Source: Drosophila miranda
Lineage: Eukaryota; Arthropoda; Insecta; Diptera; Drosophilidae
Assembly: GCF_003369915.1 (NCBI RefSeq)
Contig: NC_046674.1
Span: 26,849,657 to 26,913,656, forward strand
Direction: 5' to 3'
DNA: 64,000 nt
The notes under the pieces: generated by a model
Told to the model about the DNA's origin: nothing
Database searches by the model: none
What the model saw: only the letters and a program-made list of their open reading frames with translations
Made by a program: the position numbers and the translations under genes
In this document: piece by piece, positions 47,235 to 61,247 of the stretch
Layout of the letters: each line of letters begins with the position of its first letter
Numbering within the stretch: the stretch's first letter is position 1

Positions 47235-48290
47235 GACAGTTGAACAGTTTGAACAGGAACAGTGTTGCTGATTCTGCTCTAAATAGTCAATGATCGTCAT
47301 GGCCTTCGGAAAGGACTTGTGCGATATGTCCACATTGACAAACGGGCGATCGCCAAGCACAAATGTTTGATAGAGCCCAACCAGAGCTTCGTAGCCGTCG
47401 TTAAGATCAAAGGCACTTCCGGGCTCAGACCTTTTGAAGAAGGAGCGACCGGCGCGTATGGCGGTGTTATGACAGGGTGCTGCCAACACATCCTCCAGAC
47501 ACTGCAAGGCTCGCATGGGCTTGTCATATATCTTATCCTTCATATAGCTGTAAAAATGGAAAATTGCATTATGCCGATTCTCTGCCGACACATTTCGTTC
47601 AGTATAACGGTCCACTCACCTTCTCAGCGAGTTCAGATCGACCTCCAAGTCCTCCGTCTCCTTGAGTTCCAGAGTGTAATTCAAGATACGGCCATGGCGA
47701 TCTGTTACCTGGACGGCAGGAAAGCAAGTTTCACTTCAAAGGTGCATCAAGCTCGGCGACAACACAACAACACTTACTTTCACTTCTTGGCCCTGGGAGC
47801 TGCATTTTAGCTTCACAACTGAGTAGCACGATGCACGTCCATCAAATGCGGCAATCGCACGAAACCAAGTGTTCAACTCTGTACTGCTCAAAAGCCTGAC
47901 GATAGAACTTCTTAGGACGCTCTGGCGTGATCTTCACATCGTAGTGATAGGCCACCGCAGGCATTTTGTCCAAGTTAACGTCGAGATAATTGACAGATAC
48001 TTGACCAGGTTTTCCCAAAGTTCCACGCGGCTGAGGCAGACCTCTGCCCTGGGCTCCTGGCCATTGGGGGAGTTCGCCTTGCGGCTGGCGAGAACTATAG
48101 AGCTGTGAGCCTCCTTGGCGTTGTTGATTGCCGCCCTGTCCTCGCTGTTGTCCTGCGTGCTGTTGTCGGTTCTGTTTTTCCATAGCATCGCTGTGTGGCT
48201 GCTGCTGCTTCTCTTCCTCCTTCTGCAAGCCAGAGGCGGCAGGACCTCCATTTGGGGGGTGAGTAGCCTGTTCTCCATCCGCACCAGCAG
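47235..48290 (-). pseudogene. AGO2: Argonaute-2, 5' half, copy 4 (frameshift in N domain)
   Basis: Exons 48290-47778, 47708-47620 and 47547 downward. A small replacement near 47860 (CACGAAACC for CACCGCCC) adds one base and shifts the N domain after YRVEHL into a stop, so the chimera cannot be made from the normal start. The G-run near 48254 is the longer, in-frame form. FFKRSEPG as in copy 1. Confidence 0.8.
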
Positions 48291-50330
48291 CTAAAGATTC
48301 GTGAAGAGAGGAAGAATTGATGGTAAACAATCGATTCACGGACCTGCGCTAAAAAGATCTAAAACAAAACAAAATATCCTCCAATATCCAAAATTGACGT
48401 GTAGAATTATTTTGTAACTAAATGTCAAACCTTCATTCTTACCCATATGAAATGGGAACAATCAAGTATGCCTTTGAATGAAATGTCAAAATTTCAAAAA
48501 AAACAAATAATTTTTTTTATTTTTTCAATTTTACTAAATTTGACCGAGTCCTGGATCCTACTATGCGATGGAAACATAACTTATGTAGGGATCTAGGGGG
48601 TTTTCGCTGTTGTTGGAACCGCACACGTATCGCATATTTACCGAATTTGTACCAAAAGGTACAACTCCACCTGCCTTTTTGTTGATGTTGTTGCAGGGGC
48701 TTCCCGACAACCCGACAACCCGCTTCAGGGTTTTTGGTTTTTAAAAATTCCCACTGCTGCTTTTAATTTTGTATTTCACTTACTATTTTCTTTTTCCATT
48801 TTTCTTTTTCTTTTCGATTTTATATCCTTTCCCGACGACTGAACTGTTTCGAATGACTGAAATATTTATTTCCTGTTGGCTAAACTTTTTGCTCTTTGTT
48901 TGACGTATAACACTGTGCTGTGTGATCGATTCCAATAATCTTGTAGTCGAGTCTGTTTGTTTATGATTCAGTTTTATCAGGTGTGTAGTTAGTTATCGCT
49001 CAATTAAAAACTTCAACTTTCATTTCCTAGTAACGCTCTCAGAAAAACCAGAAAATTAGTTAGCGCTAATGCACATATGTATGTACCTCCAGCATTTAAA
49101 CCAAATGGGCAGTGTAGTATGGTGTCGGAAGACAGAGCTGGACGTTCACAGCCTAAAGTCGTCGCTCTTCTCCTTGCACCGATCCGCGTAAATGAACGCT
49201 AAAATATAACGTTTTAGACATGCTATGGAGTCGCTCCATGCAGCCCTGATCATTGATCCACGATCACCGATCCCTATCGCCAGAGCCAAATCCGGCTGCA
49301 TATTGCGTTGAACGCGTGGGAGTCTCAGTTCAGATTGGTTTCGATTCGCCAGCCAGTTCCTATCTATATGAATTTTTTTTGGGTCAGCTTATCTGTGAAT
49401 ATAGCCTGGGGGCTCTCATCTTCTATCTGAGCTGTACCACTTTGCACCACGCTCCTTTATCCCTCGCATTTAAGTACTTTAAGTCCTTGGATATGTACAC
49501 CGCCGCGGACACGTTATATTTGTAAAATGTAATTCCTCCCAACTGCATCCTCGCAGTCTCCCCAGTTAATCAGCGAAACAGCTCCTGCTCTTATACTGCG
49601 CCTATGCACTGCCCTACCCTACCCTACCATCATTGTAGAAACCCCCACTAGTCGTAGTTTACGGTTTAAGCGAATTTTTTTATAGTTTCTAAGTGGAAAA
49701 TAAAATACAAAATCCACAACAGATTATATCATTCTTTCCTTATTCCGTCACTGCGCGAGACGCCCGCTTAGAGTCCGTGAAGAAGAGATATCAATTGGAT
49801 TGGATAATATACTAAGTATATCCCTGAGGAATTTTTTTGCATTTAACAAAACGAAATGAAAGAATTGTTTATATCGGACTATCGGTCTATCTATTATAAA
49901 TAATATCTACTCGTACTCGTATTCAAAGTCAAAATTCTCGTACCATCTGCAGGGGTATATCAAGACAAGAATTCTTTAGCTACGAATATGTTCAATTCCC
50001 CAGAATTTGCGCGAGTATATGAGTATACCATTATTTATACAGGTTCAGATATTATTGGAGGGATGGATGGGCGCGATTATTATTATTCGTACATCCAATA
50101 CCAGTGACCTGGGACTTCCTTTCTGATGACCTGTGGGGAAATCTCCTGCGCCTGTGCCTGTGACTAGTCCAGGGGATCTCCGAAACCCCTTACAGAAGAG
50201 GCTAAAGGAGGAGGGAGAGGCCACACGCACACAAATGTTAGTCAGCCAAATCGAATCGAATCGGATCGTGGACAGCTTATAGCTACCTATTTCTTCGGTG
50301 GATTGCAGCTCCAGGCCAAGCAATACAACC
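48291..50330. other. Roughly 2 kb without a supported gene, copy 4
   Basis: Same content as in copies 1-3. Confidence 0.4.
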
Positions 50331-50928
50331 TCATTGGTCTCTGTACAAATTGCGACTTAAGGTATTGTATTGCTGGTCCCATTTTTCCTCCCAGCTAAGA
50401 AGATTCCCGACAGCGATAGCAGGCTCTTTTGGATTGTCCATGGGATGCTTGCGCTTGCGTCCGTTGGGTTGCCCAATGGGTGGCCATGGCTCTGGCAATA
50501 TCGACCTGCTGAGCTCCTCGTCGATTTTTTCCTTACGCTCCATCACTTGTTTTTTCCATGCTTCCTCCCACACAAGAAGATCGTGGACAGCCTTTTCGTC
50601 AACCGGATTGCACCCTGGTCTGGGCTGCCAAGCGCTGGGGGTTAGGCAAGGTGGGGAACTATAGACTTATAACTCTGTGAATGAAACCCGAGTCTGCTTT
50701 AAGTTTTTCGCTGCAGTGGATAGGATATATACATCATGTGCAGCTTATGCGATAGCCTACCGAGTATTTCTGCAGAAGATGCATCTTCTTACCTTGAAAT
50801 TTCATCGTTGACGTCATTCTGCGTTTCATCCTCGAATAATGCACTGAAATATAGAATTTTTGCATAGTGTTTTGCATGAAAATGAAATGAAAATGTTCTT
50901 TTAAATACCTCATAATTTCTTGCTCCAT
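50331..50928 (-). CDS. Unrecognised three-exon gene, 124 aa, copy 4
   Basis: Exons 50928-50909, 50843-50793 and 50634-50331, intact. Exon 1 reads MEQEIM; the C-terminus reads YNTLSRNLYRDQ as in copy 3. Confidence 0.6.
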
Positions 50929-51668
50929 GATCTTCCTTTTTTGTTGTATACTCGCTCTGTCCTAATTCCCTGGTGTTTGTATTGTTCAGATGGCTCCTTT
51001 TAATTGAATCCTTTTTTTACGAATGAAGTGGAGTGGAAATATTGGTTTTTTACTTGTCACAAAAAATGAAACTCTGGCTTGGACTGAGCACTGGCCCAAT
51101 ACTGCTCAGCGTTAAGCCCAATCAAGTCACGAAACGTCTTTTAACACATATGTATATGTTCCGTGCACCGATGAACTTTTCCTGTACTGTACTGTTTTCT
51201 CCACTTTTTTGTTTGTTGCTGTTTGTTGATTAATTAATAATACAAAGGGGTTGCGTTATGGTTTGATCCATTCTCTATATTTTCCTAATTTTCTCACGCG
51301 GACCGCACTGAACCTATTTTATGCACTTACTTTCTACGAGGAAAACACTCTGGATCTGGCTTCGGGACCGGCTCAATTGCAGCAACATATTGCTACTTCA
51401 CTTCACAGAAGGTCCAAAAGTCCTAGCCTAACGTGAATGAGTTTAAAGTATTGTGGCTCTTAACGAATAGCGTGGCATATAAGACGCATTCAATTTAACA
51501 GCTAACAGCTAAGGACATCATTTCATGTCGCTTCTTGGTTCATATCCTGTGTGAACAAAATTTTCATAAAATCATAAAAGCTCCGCTTAGAGTACGACGC
51601 TACAACCGACCAACTCAATAAGGAGTTACCATCATAACCGATCATAGACATCATTTTATGCAGATAAC
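50929..51668. other. Spacer upstream of the 65-aa gene, copy 4
   Basis: Uninterrupted spacer with small deletions near 51509 and 51543. No supported gene. Confidence 0.4.
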
Positions 51669-51944
51669 ATGGAGGAAATGAAAGAGGTAAGAGAGATGAT
51701 ATTTATCAACAAAAAAAAACATTTTAATTTGGTAAAAAAAAAAATATCTATATTTACATTTTAGGTTCTTGAAACGCTGAACCCAGAAGATTCTGAATCT
51801 ATTGAGCTGGGAAAAGAGCTGGTAGAAGCGAAGGTGCTACCATTAGCAAAGTCAATGGATTCATTTAAGGAAGCTGAAAATATTGTTTATAACATAACTG
51901 GTGGTTTTGGAATGGATTTCAAAACGTCAGAGCCTCTTAAATAA
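51669..51944 (+). CDS. Unrecognised two-exon small gene, 65 aa, copy 4
   Basis: Exons 51669-51686 and 51765-51944, splice sites and frame intact; protein as in copy 3. Confidence 0.6.
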
Positions 51945-52500
51945 TAATTTAGAGAAAATGTTGTATATATCCTCTAGTTTACTAGTTGACAATTGTTAAT
52001 CAAATTTCAATATATATATCACTTTTAAATCGTTTTTATATTATTGTGATTTGATTAACATATGCATATTTTGGCATATATCTTGCGGATGGAGACTGGG
52101 CAACTGCACGGAGAACGTCAGTAGTGATTTTGGGAATGAAGATTCAGCGGCATTTAGATTTTATATTATTTATTGGTTTGTATTAAGCCCAAAACGAAGC
52201 CAAGCCTCGAAAACCATCGACTACGATTCGCTTTTAACGCATACATTGTACAATGTGCAGTATTAAATAAAAAGTTTAAAATGGAAAAAAAGTTATAAAA
52301 TATTTTATTTTATTGAGATGTAATTGGGATGTAGATAACAGTGGCGCCATTCGGTTTTATTCATTTTCTGACAGTCTGGCAACGCCTATACACAGCTGCT
52401 GAAGCGAAAGCACCGTTATACTGTACAAATGTAGGCAATGTGAAAATAATTAAATAAATCGAAAATCTCTCCTTATGAGTTAATTTTCAGTAGCTAATCG
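51945..52500. other. Trailer and spacer, copy 4
   Basis: 3' UTR of the 65-aa gene with AATAAA, then AT-rich spacer. Nothing else seen. Confidence 0.4.
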
Positions 52501-53353
52501 ACAAATTGAGCTTGTGCTTACCACGCCGAAGCGCAATCACTTGCTTAAGGATGTTCCCCCATCCGCACCAGGTGTCAGATTCTCGGCCGCGGTGGTACTG
52601 TTTTTAAGTCAATTTATCGCGGTATTTTTGACCCAATAAAATGGATATATCTTATTGATCGCCTCTGAACTATGAACAGATTACTCCTCTCGAAGATTAT
52701 CAAGGGACAGGCTGTCTGTACGCTGCACAATAAGTCGCATTTGCTGAATTTGGATCGCACAAACATTGTGCGTCTCATAATAACAGAGTCCGCTGTTGCC
52801 TTTAGTATTATCGTTATGGAGTGTCCGTAGGATACTGGACACGCTAGCGTTGGCGTTCATCCACAGAGTGCTGTATGTGATTCGGTTGGACATTGTGGCT
52901 GCTCTGCGCTACTGTGTGCTCAACGTGCTCCGCGTGGACTTCAAGCCTGCCAAAATTTTGGTAACTGCCAGCGCAACTACATTTCCAAGCTGTGCTACAT
53001 AGGGTCATACATTAAAATTGGCGAGTTTTGAGCCCGCCAGAGCCAGAGCAATGCCAGGGGCACCCTGTCTCTGCAAGCCCTGCGCTCGGATCCACTTTCA
53101 GGCGCCTCGGCCACTCCCTGGTTTGGCATGTGTCAAATGCAGTGCAGTCGCTGCAACGACTCCATCACTTACCAAGTGGTCAAGCCCTCTCCGGCGACTA
53201 CCCCAAGAGAGCACCCCTCGTCGGCTGTAACGTGAATTTGTACGTGAGTGAAAGCAGTTCTCGGGCGGATATATTAGCGTGCCGCAATCTAAATTTCAAA
53301 ACATCGTGCAGCAGTAGCCGTGAGCTAAAGAGGAAGCACACGCAGAACAGATA
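52501..53353 (+). pseudogene. Mos-type kinase relic, copy 5
   Basis: As copy 4 in its C-terminal block, but with the short deletion before the glycine-loop segment seen in copy 3 (GTGGTACTG near 52593). Stops and frameshifts throughout. Confidence 0.5.
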
Positions 53354-54729
53354 AACGCTTTATTTTGATAGTCCGGCGCTATCGGATCTGAACCTAAGCT
53401 GCTGGGGGATCGAGCCTAATTTCCACACGAGCCCTATTCTTCTGAGGAATAACCTGGAGCTCATCTTGAGCAGAAGCTCTCCCGCCGGCTTGCTTTTCGG
53501 CTTATGTCGTGATTAGGTCGTGTTCGTTTGTAATTTGTTTGTATTATTTGCACTGTTTTATAAGCAATCTTTCGATTGATTGATCTTTGATTAAATTTTA
53601 CATTAGGGGCAAGACAGGTGTGGGTCAATAATTTATATTTTGTAACTTCTTTTTCGTTTAGAAGAAGTGAAGATATTTTGTTAGTTTTCTGCCTAAACAA
53701 AATACATAGGGTTCGTCTTCATGAACTCTGGCATTATCAAACGCTTTGCGTACTCCTCCTGGGGAGAACGAAACTTGGTGCAGCTGGAAGAAAAGCAGTC
53801 AAGATGACATTATCAGAACGAAAATATGAAACAATAATAATAATAATATCGCACCCAGTAAGGTAGACACGTCCACGTGCCGCAGCCAAATGTGCCAAAT
53901 ATGCCGGAGCCGGATAAGACACTGCGCGGTTGCAACGAGGAAACATGTGACAAAGATTGTATGTCAATTTCGGCAGTACATCAATATCCAAGTTGCCCGT
54001 ATTCTCGATTACGGTGTAACGCGTCGGCTTGGCCGTCCCCTGAATCGACTGATGGCTGACCATGAAGAACTGCATCTCATTGGGATGGACAATGGTGCGA
54101 TCGACGACGGTTCCCGGAACAACGTTGTTGAACTTGTTGTATTGCGATGGAACTCCGTTCGGAAAGAAGCGCGTATGATGCCGCTTAACTACAATGACGC
54201 AGCAAATCTTGGGCTTAGTGTGCAGCTGAAAGGAGGCGAAGGTCGATTAGTGATATACAATTACAAGGTTTCTGGATGCAAGAGTTCAACTTACCTTGCT
54301 GCAGGCGGCAGAAATTCCCCTCAACTCTTTATTCTTGATGTTGGGAAACTGGCCATCGCTTACGCCATCACGATAATAGATAGTCTCGATCATGCTCTCG
54401 TTGAATACGGACGCGTTCCAACATCGCTGTGAAAGACTTTGCAAAAGCAATAAAAACGGACAAGCCCACTACAGTGGCAACAACAAACAACTTACTTGTG
54501 TGAAAACGTTTAAGCGCGCGGTACTCGTGAAACTAAGTGCCGCTCGTGAATCTAAGCGCGCGGTACCAGTGGGACTAAGCGCCGCTCGGGTTCCTTAGCG
54601 CGCGGTACTCGTGTGGGCCCCGTCGCTCGCGGGCCCCCAAAGCGGGCGCGACCTACGGTCAGTGCACGCGCCTACAGACTAGACCTCAACTTCGTCTGGG
54701 TTAAACGCCCAAACCTACCTGACTTAAAA

Positions 54730-56267
54730 ATGGAACTACGTTCATCTAAGTCCCTTACTAAAGTCTCTCGTAGCATTAACAAACCGTCAACTGCTGATCC
54801 AATGAGTTCTGCTACTGCCTCAGCTCTTAAAGCCCAGCTCACTTCAGAACTGACAATACTTAATTCTACGCAAAAGCAAGTTAACGACCAACGTGCTACG
54901 GATGGTCCCAATAACATTCCCCACTACCATGCCCCACAGCCAACTGACGACCCTCATGTTTCTTGGCAGGACAGAGGAGCTCTCCCTCCTCCAAAAAGGA
55001 AACTTCACTCAACTGAACGCAGTCTCCCAAGTAGTCGAAACCCTTCTTTCGCAAACTACTATGCGCCACTCGCGGACACTGACGACCCAACTGCCGACGA
55101 TACCGAAGATATGGACCTCAGCCCTCACAAGGAGTGTAATGAATCCCCTATAACCAAACGCAACCCTCTGCCTCCTCCAATCATCATACCCGGGGTAAAC
55201 GACATCGCAATGTTCTGGTCAATGCTGGATACGTTGGCAAGCCCCGAAAATTACCGTATAAAAACAAGCACTGGAGGACAAATTAGACTCCTATGCAACG
55301 ACTCAACCACTTACCGCAAAATCGCCTCCGCGTTGATGGCTAAAGGCGTTCTCTGTCATAGCTACCAGTTGAAAGAAGAACGGTCATATAGAGTAGTAAT
55401 CAAAAATCTTCACCACTCCACCCCAACTGATTATATTAAGCAAGATCTCATGGCCAAGGGGCATCTAGCCCGATTCATCCACAATCCTCTTAACAGAGCG
55501 ACCAAGAAGCAGCTCAGCTTATTTTTCGTGGACTTAGAGCCAAATGAAAATAATAAAGAGATTTTCAAAGTATCAGACCTCTGCAGACAAAAGATAACTG
55601 TTGAGCAGCCACAACGCAAACAGGAGATATCACAGTGTCACCGTTGTCAAGAATACGAACACACCAAAAGATATTGCAACAAAAAATTTGTTTGTGTTAA
55701 ATGCGGGGGTCCGCATGCCACCATAGAATGCTCAAAGCCACAAGACGTCGAGCCCAAGTGTGCCAACTGTCTTGGCTCCCACACTGCCAATTATAGAGGT
55801 TGTAGGGTCTACCAACAGCTTCTATTGAAATTGTACCCACAACCATCACAGGTAAATTGGGAAAACACTCATCAGGCGCAACCTAGGGGAAAGAATACTT
55901 CTGGGCGCACCCAGAAAAACTCTCGCTCGCTCTCGAGAAGCAGCAGACAGAGGGACATGCCACGACATGCAACGATATGTCCATTTCCCAGCCAAAAAGT
56001 CAGGAAAAACATATATCCTATGCTGAAGTCGCTAGCGGAGCCCAGCACCGATCAAGGAGTATAGCAAGAGAACCAGGAAACCGGAACCCATCCCGTACTC
56101 GTACCCAACCAGAATCACCTCACAACACGCCTCTTGAGAACAAGCTAATGAATCTTGCAGATAAGCTAGACCAATTCATGCTAATGCAAAACAGGCTTAT
56201 GAAAATGCAAGAGCAGATCCTCAACATTCTCTCAGCCACTAGCCTCTCAAAATGCCTTACCGTATAG
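54730..56267 (+). pseudogene. LINE ORF1, frameshifted, copy 5 element
   Basis: Same start context, zinc knuckles and frameshift as the copy 4 element; the first frame ends at 56064 and the displaced C-terminus at 56267. ADDTED replaces ADGTED. Confidence 0.8.
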
Positions 56268-58941
56268 GTATTTGGAATGCGTCGGGCATAGCCAACAAAA
56301 GCCTAGAACTCAAAAACTTCATTGCATCGAATCAAATCGACATAATGCTTCTCTCGTAAACGCACTTCTGCAGCAGAACAACATTCAAACTAATAGGATA
56401 CGAACTCTACACTGCAAATCATCCCTCCGATAGTTTCAGAGGAGGATCTGCTATCCTCATCCGCAGCAGCCTCAAGCACTTCCCAATCAACCCCATTACA
56501 GATGGCCAAATTCAAGCCGCTAACATGGTGCTAAGCACCTCTCTAGGAGAAACAACTATCTCGGCTATCTACTGTCCTCCTGCTACCTTATGGACAAGTT
56601 CTCAGTTCCGCTCTTTATTATCTAGTTTTGGGCCAAAATACATTGCAGCTGGGGACTGGAATGCGAAGCACCAATGGTGGGGAAACCCTCGCTCCTGCCC
56701 TAGAGGTCGCGAAATCCACGACTATATAGTCTCAAGTGGAGCCAACATTCTTGCCACTGGCTCTGCAACCCACTACCCATACGACTCCCACAGATCGCCT
56801 AGTGCCTTGGATTTCGCTATCTACAAAGGCGTTCCCCATAGATTCCTGCACATACAAGCGAACTTCGACCTTCCCTCCGATCACCTACCGCTTCTCATAG
56901 AAATGCACTTATCCCCTGTCAACTACCCCACTAAACAGAAGCTCCTGCACAGTCGAGCAAACATTGAGATTTTTCAAACCCATTTGGAAGATCACATCCG
57001 ACTTAACGAGAGATTCGAGTCTCCAGAAGACATTGACGCGGCTGTACGCTCGCTTATCCAGGAAGCAGCTCTCTCCGCAGAACCACCCACGTCCGAGGAG
57101 CGCTCGACCCGACCCTCTGCATCACCTGACCCTCACATCGAAAACCTTGTGCGTATCAAGAGAAGACTAAGGAAAGCTTTCATAAGAACTCACGACCCAG
57201 ACACTAAAGCTCAGATGCACAGAGCGGGCAGAAACTTAAAAAAGGCCCTCGCTGAGAAAAGCAGCAAACACTTCGACGAAATGCTAAAAAGAGCCGATAC
57301 AACCGAAAGTAGCCAGGTCAATCTCTGGAAACTCACCCGTGGCATCAAGAGGCAGCCACTGTGCAGCTTTCCATTAAGAAACGACAACGGTACCTGGGTG
57401 AAGTCTGACTTGGAAAAGCAGAAGCGTTCGCTAGAAATTTAGAGACCAGATTCACTCCAGCCGATGTAGCACCTCAAGATCACACGCGAGCACTCTCCTG
57501 GTACTTAGAAGCGCCCCTACAGATGTCGATACCAACCAAGCCAGTTTCACCTTCTGAAGTCCAAGCGGAAATAAAAGCTCTTGTGAACAACAAAGCTCCT
57601 GGGCACGATTTAATAGATGCCCGCATCGCAAAACTGCTTCCACGCAAGGGAGTTATGTTTCTAGTTGCACTCTACAACGCCATCCTTCGCATCGGCCACT
57701 TCCCCACCCAATGGAAGTGTGCAATGATTGTGATGATACTAAAGCCAGGTAAACCAACGTCAGCCCTAGAGTCATACAGACCAATAAGCCTACTGCCAGT
57801 TTTCTCCAAGATATTCGAAAGAATATTCTTGAGCAGAATGGTGGCTGAAAGCTGCGTCAAGGAAGCTATTCCACAGCACCAATTCGGTTTCAGAAGACAG
57901 CACGGGACTCCGGAACAAGTACACAGAGTGGCTCAACACATCCTCAACGCTTATGAAACTAAGCAATACTGCTCAGGGGTGTTTCTCGACGTGAAACAAG
58001 CTTTCGACAAAGTCTGGCACAAGGGACTTTTATATAAATTAAAGATTCTACCCGCCCCCCAGTATTCAGTCATAAAGTCATTTTTGGGAGAAAGAACGTT
58101 TATTGTCACAATCAAGGACGCTATTTCAGACATAAAAATTATCAGAGCTGGAGTTCCACAAGGCAGCGTCCTTGGGCCAATCCTGTACACATTGTTTACA
58201 CGCGACATGCCGCTACCGCACGTCAACCCAAGCAACTTCCTGGTCGCCACTTACGCTGACGATACTGCTATTCTTTCGTCATCCACCTGCTACAGAGCCG
58301 TTGCTGAACAACTTCAAATCTACCTCGAATCCGTGGAAAAATGGGCAAAAAAATGGAACATCACAATTAACGAAACAAAGTCAGTTAACGTAAATTTTAC
58401 TCTAAGAAGCAAGCACCCACCAGACCTAACCTTCAACGGAAATATAATTCCGCGCAAGAGCAGTCACTGCTACCTCGGTGTCCACTTCGATAAAAGCCTA
58501 ACTTGGGGACCGCATATCAGAGCTACAGTCATCAAATGTCAAAACAAACTCAAAAAGTTGCACTGGCTCATGAACTCAAAAAGTAAGCTTCCCCTACGCA
58601 ATAAAGTCATATTGTACAAGGCAACTATAATCCCTATATGGACATATGCCATTCAAGTCTGGGGATGTGCAGCGAAGACGCATCTGAATAAAATCAGAGT
58701 CATGCAAGCGAAGGCTCTAAGGGCGATGACAGGTGCCCCGTGGTTTGTTCGGACCACAATGCTGGAAAGAGATCTCCTCATCCCAAAAATTGGAGATCAA
58801 ATAAACCATCATAGCAGTCGATACAACGATAGGCTCATTAACCATCCAAATGAAACAGCTAGAGGATTACTGCACCCCCAAATCCCACGCAGACTCAAAC
58901 GTCTCCACCCATTGAACATAAAAAATAGAAAAATTTGCTGA
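56262..58941 (+). pseudogene. LINE ORF2, broken, copy 5 element
   Basis: Carries the shared TAA (56357-56359) in the endonuclease and the shared frameshift near 57420, and has a private 9-nt in-frame deletion (SLIQEA for SLNSLIQEA). The RT block is open as one 472-codon frame (57523-58941) with YADDTAIL, because the C-run near 58058 is one base longer than in copy 4. Confidence 0.85.
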
Positions 58942-60273
58942 ATAACACATCATTAAAATGTATATATAAACCTAATCATTAAACTCTTATAATATGTAGT
59001 AAGCCAATGTAAATATCACTAATATTAGATCATAGTTTAAGTAAAGCTGATTTCTAATAAAATAAAATTAAAAAAAACAAAAAAAAAAACGATAATAGAT
59101 TATGTGCTCGGGGTAGGATTGTTGGAACTTATGAAGTTCATCCTTGTAGTACAGTTTCTCGGCCTTGGCATCCAGGCACAGATTGACTTTGCGACTCTTC
59201 TGAAGAACCTGCCACGAAAATTAGGCAGGATCCTGCAATGCAATGCAAAGAACTTACCATCTTCTGAAGCTCGTCCACAAACAGGTAGTTAATCTTGCCG
59301 TAGAGTATGGCCCATTTATGTGACTTTGGCTTGGGTTCAAGGAATTGCATGCCATCCATGCGCCACGAACCGTTCCTCACCGAGGCCAAATTGTTTTTGT
59401 ACTCAATCTGAGGAGCATTGAGCGTGCGTGTATTCACGACGATGAAGTCACTGCCCAGACGTATGCCAAAGTGGCTGATGGTCGGGTCTAAATTGTGCCT
59501 GAAATATTCCATCAAGCGGATGATCTTGGCCTTCCTCTCGTTGGTGGAAGTGGCAGCATACTTAATCATGGCCGCCACCTGATTAGCTCCATCCTTGCGC
59601 TGCGATACGATGAAAAGAAATCAAATCAGGAAATGATTTGCAGTGAAAGAAACTAGTTGAACTCACATTCAGTGTCTGCCCATCCTCAATGCGACATAGT
59701 TCGATAGGCAAGTAAATGTGCTTCAACGGCGGCCCAACATGCAAGCAGAGAAGGTTCGGAAACTTTAAATTATACTGCCGAGACTTGTAGTACTCTGCAA
59801 CGGTCATTTCTTTTCCATCCAGCTCAAATGTCTGAGTGCTAGCCGGAACCTTACAAAGCCCGTTGACTCTGAAGACGCGCGGGGCGCTGCCAAGACAGGC
59901 AGGCGGCTCGTAAATTATATTTATGCCCGTTAGGAATGATTCAATATCAGAACGCTTATAGTCAAGATTTGTGCTTTTGTCAATTTTCTGTTATTTTTTG
60001 TAAGATTTTGGATGGATGGCGGCCGGGCCTGAAAGAGGTGTAATTTAACAAACAACAAACGATTTGAATTTAAAGAGAACAAAAGAATCGAATTAACATT
60101 AAAATTAAAATGAGGCGACCTCTGCCAAGGCAGTGGCTCCAGTGGCTCCAGTGGTTACAGTGGCTCCAGTGACTGCTTTGGCTGAGGCTCAGGCGTGTTT
60201 TTGTTGGCGGTTCTGGCTGCTGTTGCTGTGGTTGTGGGCGTGTGATTCCGGTGTGAGGTTTATAGAGTGTTGG

Positions 60274-61093
60274 CTAAAATTTATCCTGAAATATGAACAG
60301 ATTGTTGGTCGCGGCCACTGCGATGATATTCTCTTCGGGATGCCAGGCGGTGTGCAGAATTTTCTTGTTAAAGTCGAGACAGTCCACGCTGATCTCGTCT
60401 TTCTTCCGTTTGCCACCAGTGCAAACTTTTCGCGGCTTGAGCACCGTCTTCGGCTTGATGATGTCCCTGGAGGCCTCCAGCGTGACATCCTTTTTCGAGT
60501 TGCGATCAAAGACACGGAAAAAGTTATTATAGCTGCCAGTCATGATCGAGCTATCCTTGCCGTTCCAACAGCACTCGAATTTGTCGAAAATGCAATCGTT
60601 CTCATACAGCGAGCACAGTTTAGCGCGCAGGTATTCGTGGACCGGATAGGTCTCAATGGGCTTGGTTTCCATATGCAAGTCCCACACCTTGATGCTCAGA
60701 TAGTCCCGGGAGATCATATAGCGACCAGAATTGCTCAGCTTCACATCACTGATGGAGCTGATTATCTCGCTGAAGAAGCTGCGATTCGTTGGATTCTCGG
60801 GCTCCTCGAACTGTTTGCTGTGCCGGTCGCATAACGCCGCCGAACGCATATCACATAAACGTATTTTGCCCTTGGAGCTCGAATAGACGAACACATTGCA
60901 CTCGGTCGGATGGAATTCGGCTGCCGTGATCACCTCGGTGAGCTCCTCCATGTTGGTTGGCTTGATGTCGACAATGTTGTAGCTCTGATTGACCACCTCC
61001 AGGTTCCAGAGATTGATGCGCAAATCGTCGGCGGACAGGAAAGTCTCTTGATCGGAATTGACGCTAATTGAATTTATGTGATAGGTATGTGCA
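60274..61093 (-). pseudogene. tws: twins retrocopy, 3' part, interrupted by LINE, copy 5
   Basis: The C-terminal part of B55, from about the third WD repeat (HTYHINS) to LFIFQDKF. It carries KILHTAW as in copy 4 and SSKGKIRL where the others have SSKGTIRL. The coding sequence is cut at 61093 by the LINE; the N-terminal part should lie beyond the window. Confidence 0.88.
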
Positions 61094-61247
61094 ACAGCAA
61101 CAGCAGCAAGAACAGCAGCAGCATAATAGTCAAGCCAATCAACGCCTTGAAAAACTTGAAAAAATGGTTTTTGAATTGGCCAACACGATTAAGCAATGGG
61201 CTGGATCTAATCTTCAGCTCCAGAACAACGTTTCAGCATCTCAATGA
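61094..61247 (+). CDS. LINE ORF1, last 50 codons
   Basis: A Gln-rich start ([10 protein letters not shown]), then a helical segment ([19 protein letters not shown]) typical of Jockey ORF1 C-termini. It stops at TGA 61245-61247, overlapping the ORF2 ATG in the four-base ATGA. Confidence 0.65.

Larger units (their letters stand above)
38285..52675. repeat. Tandem unit, copy 4
   Basis: 14.4 kb, about 9.7 kb without the Jockey-clade LINE at 39999-44717. It shares with copy 5 that same insertion, the PIWI deletion and the altered kinase-relic segment GTAACGTGAATTTG. Confidence 0.97.
54382..59089 (+). mobile_element. Jockey-clade LINE in AGO2 exon, copy 5 (same insertion as copy 4)
   Basis: Target duplication CGATAATAGAT at 54371-54381 and 59090-59100, here perfect. 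Nearly identical to the element at 39999-44717 and inserted at the same base, so both derive from one insertion that was then duplicated with the unit. Confidence 0.9.
53693..59993 (-). pseudogene. AGO2: Argonaute-2, 3' half, PIWI deleted and LINE-disrupted, copy 5
   Basis: Exons: about 59993-59667, 59599-59258, 59208-59090, then past the LINE 54381-54295, 54225-53855 and 53783-53693. The PIWI deletion and LINE position are the same as in copy 4. YLFVDELQ replaces YLYVDELQ. Confidence 0.85.
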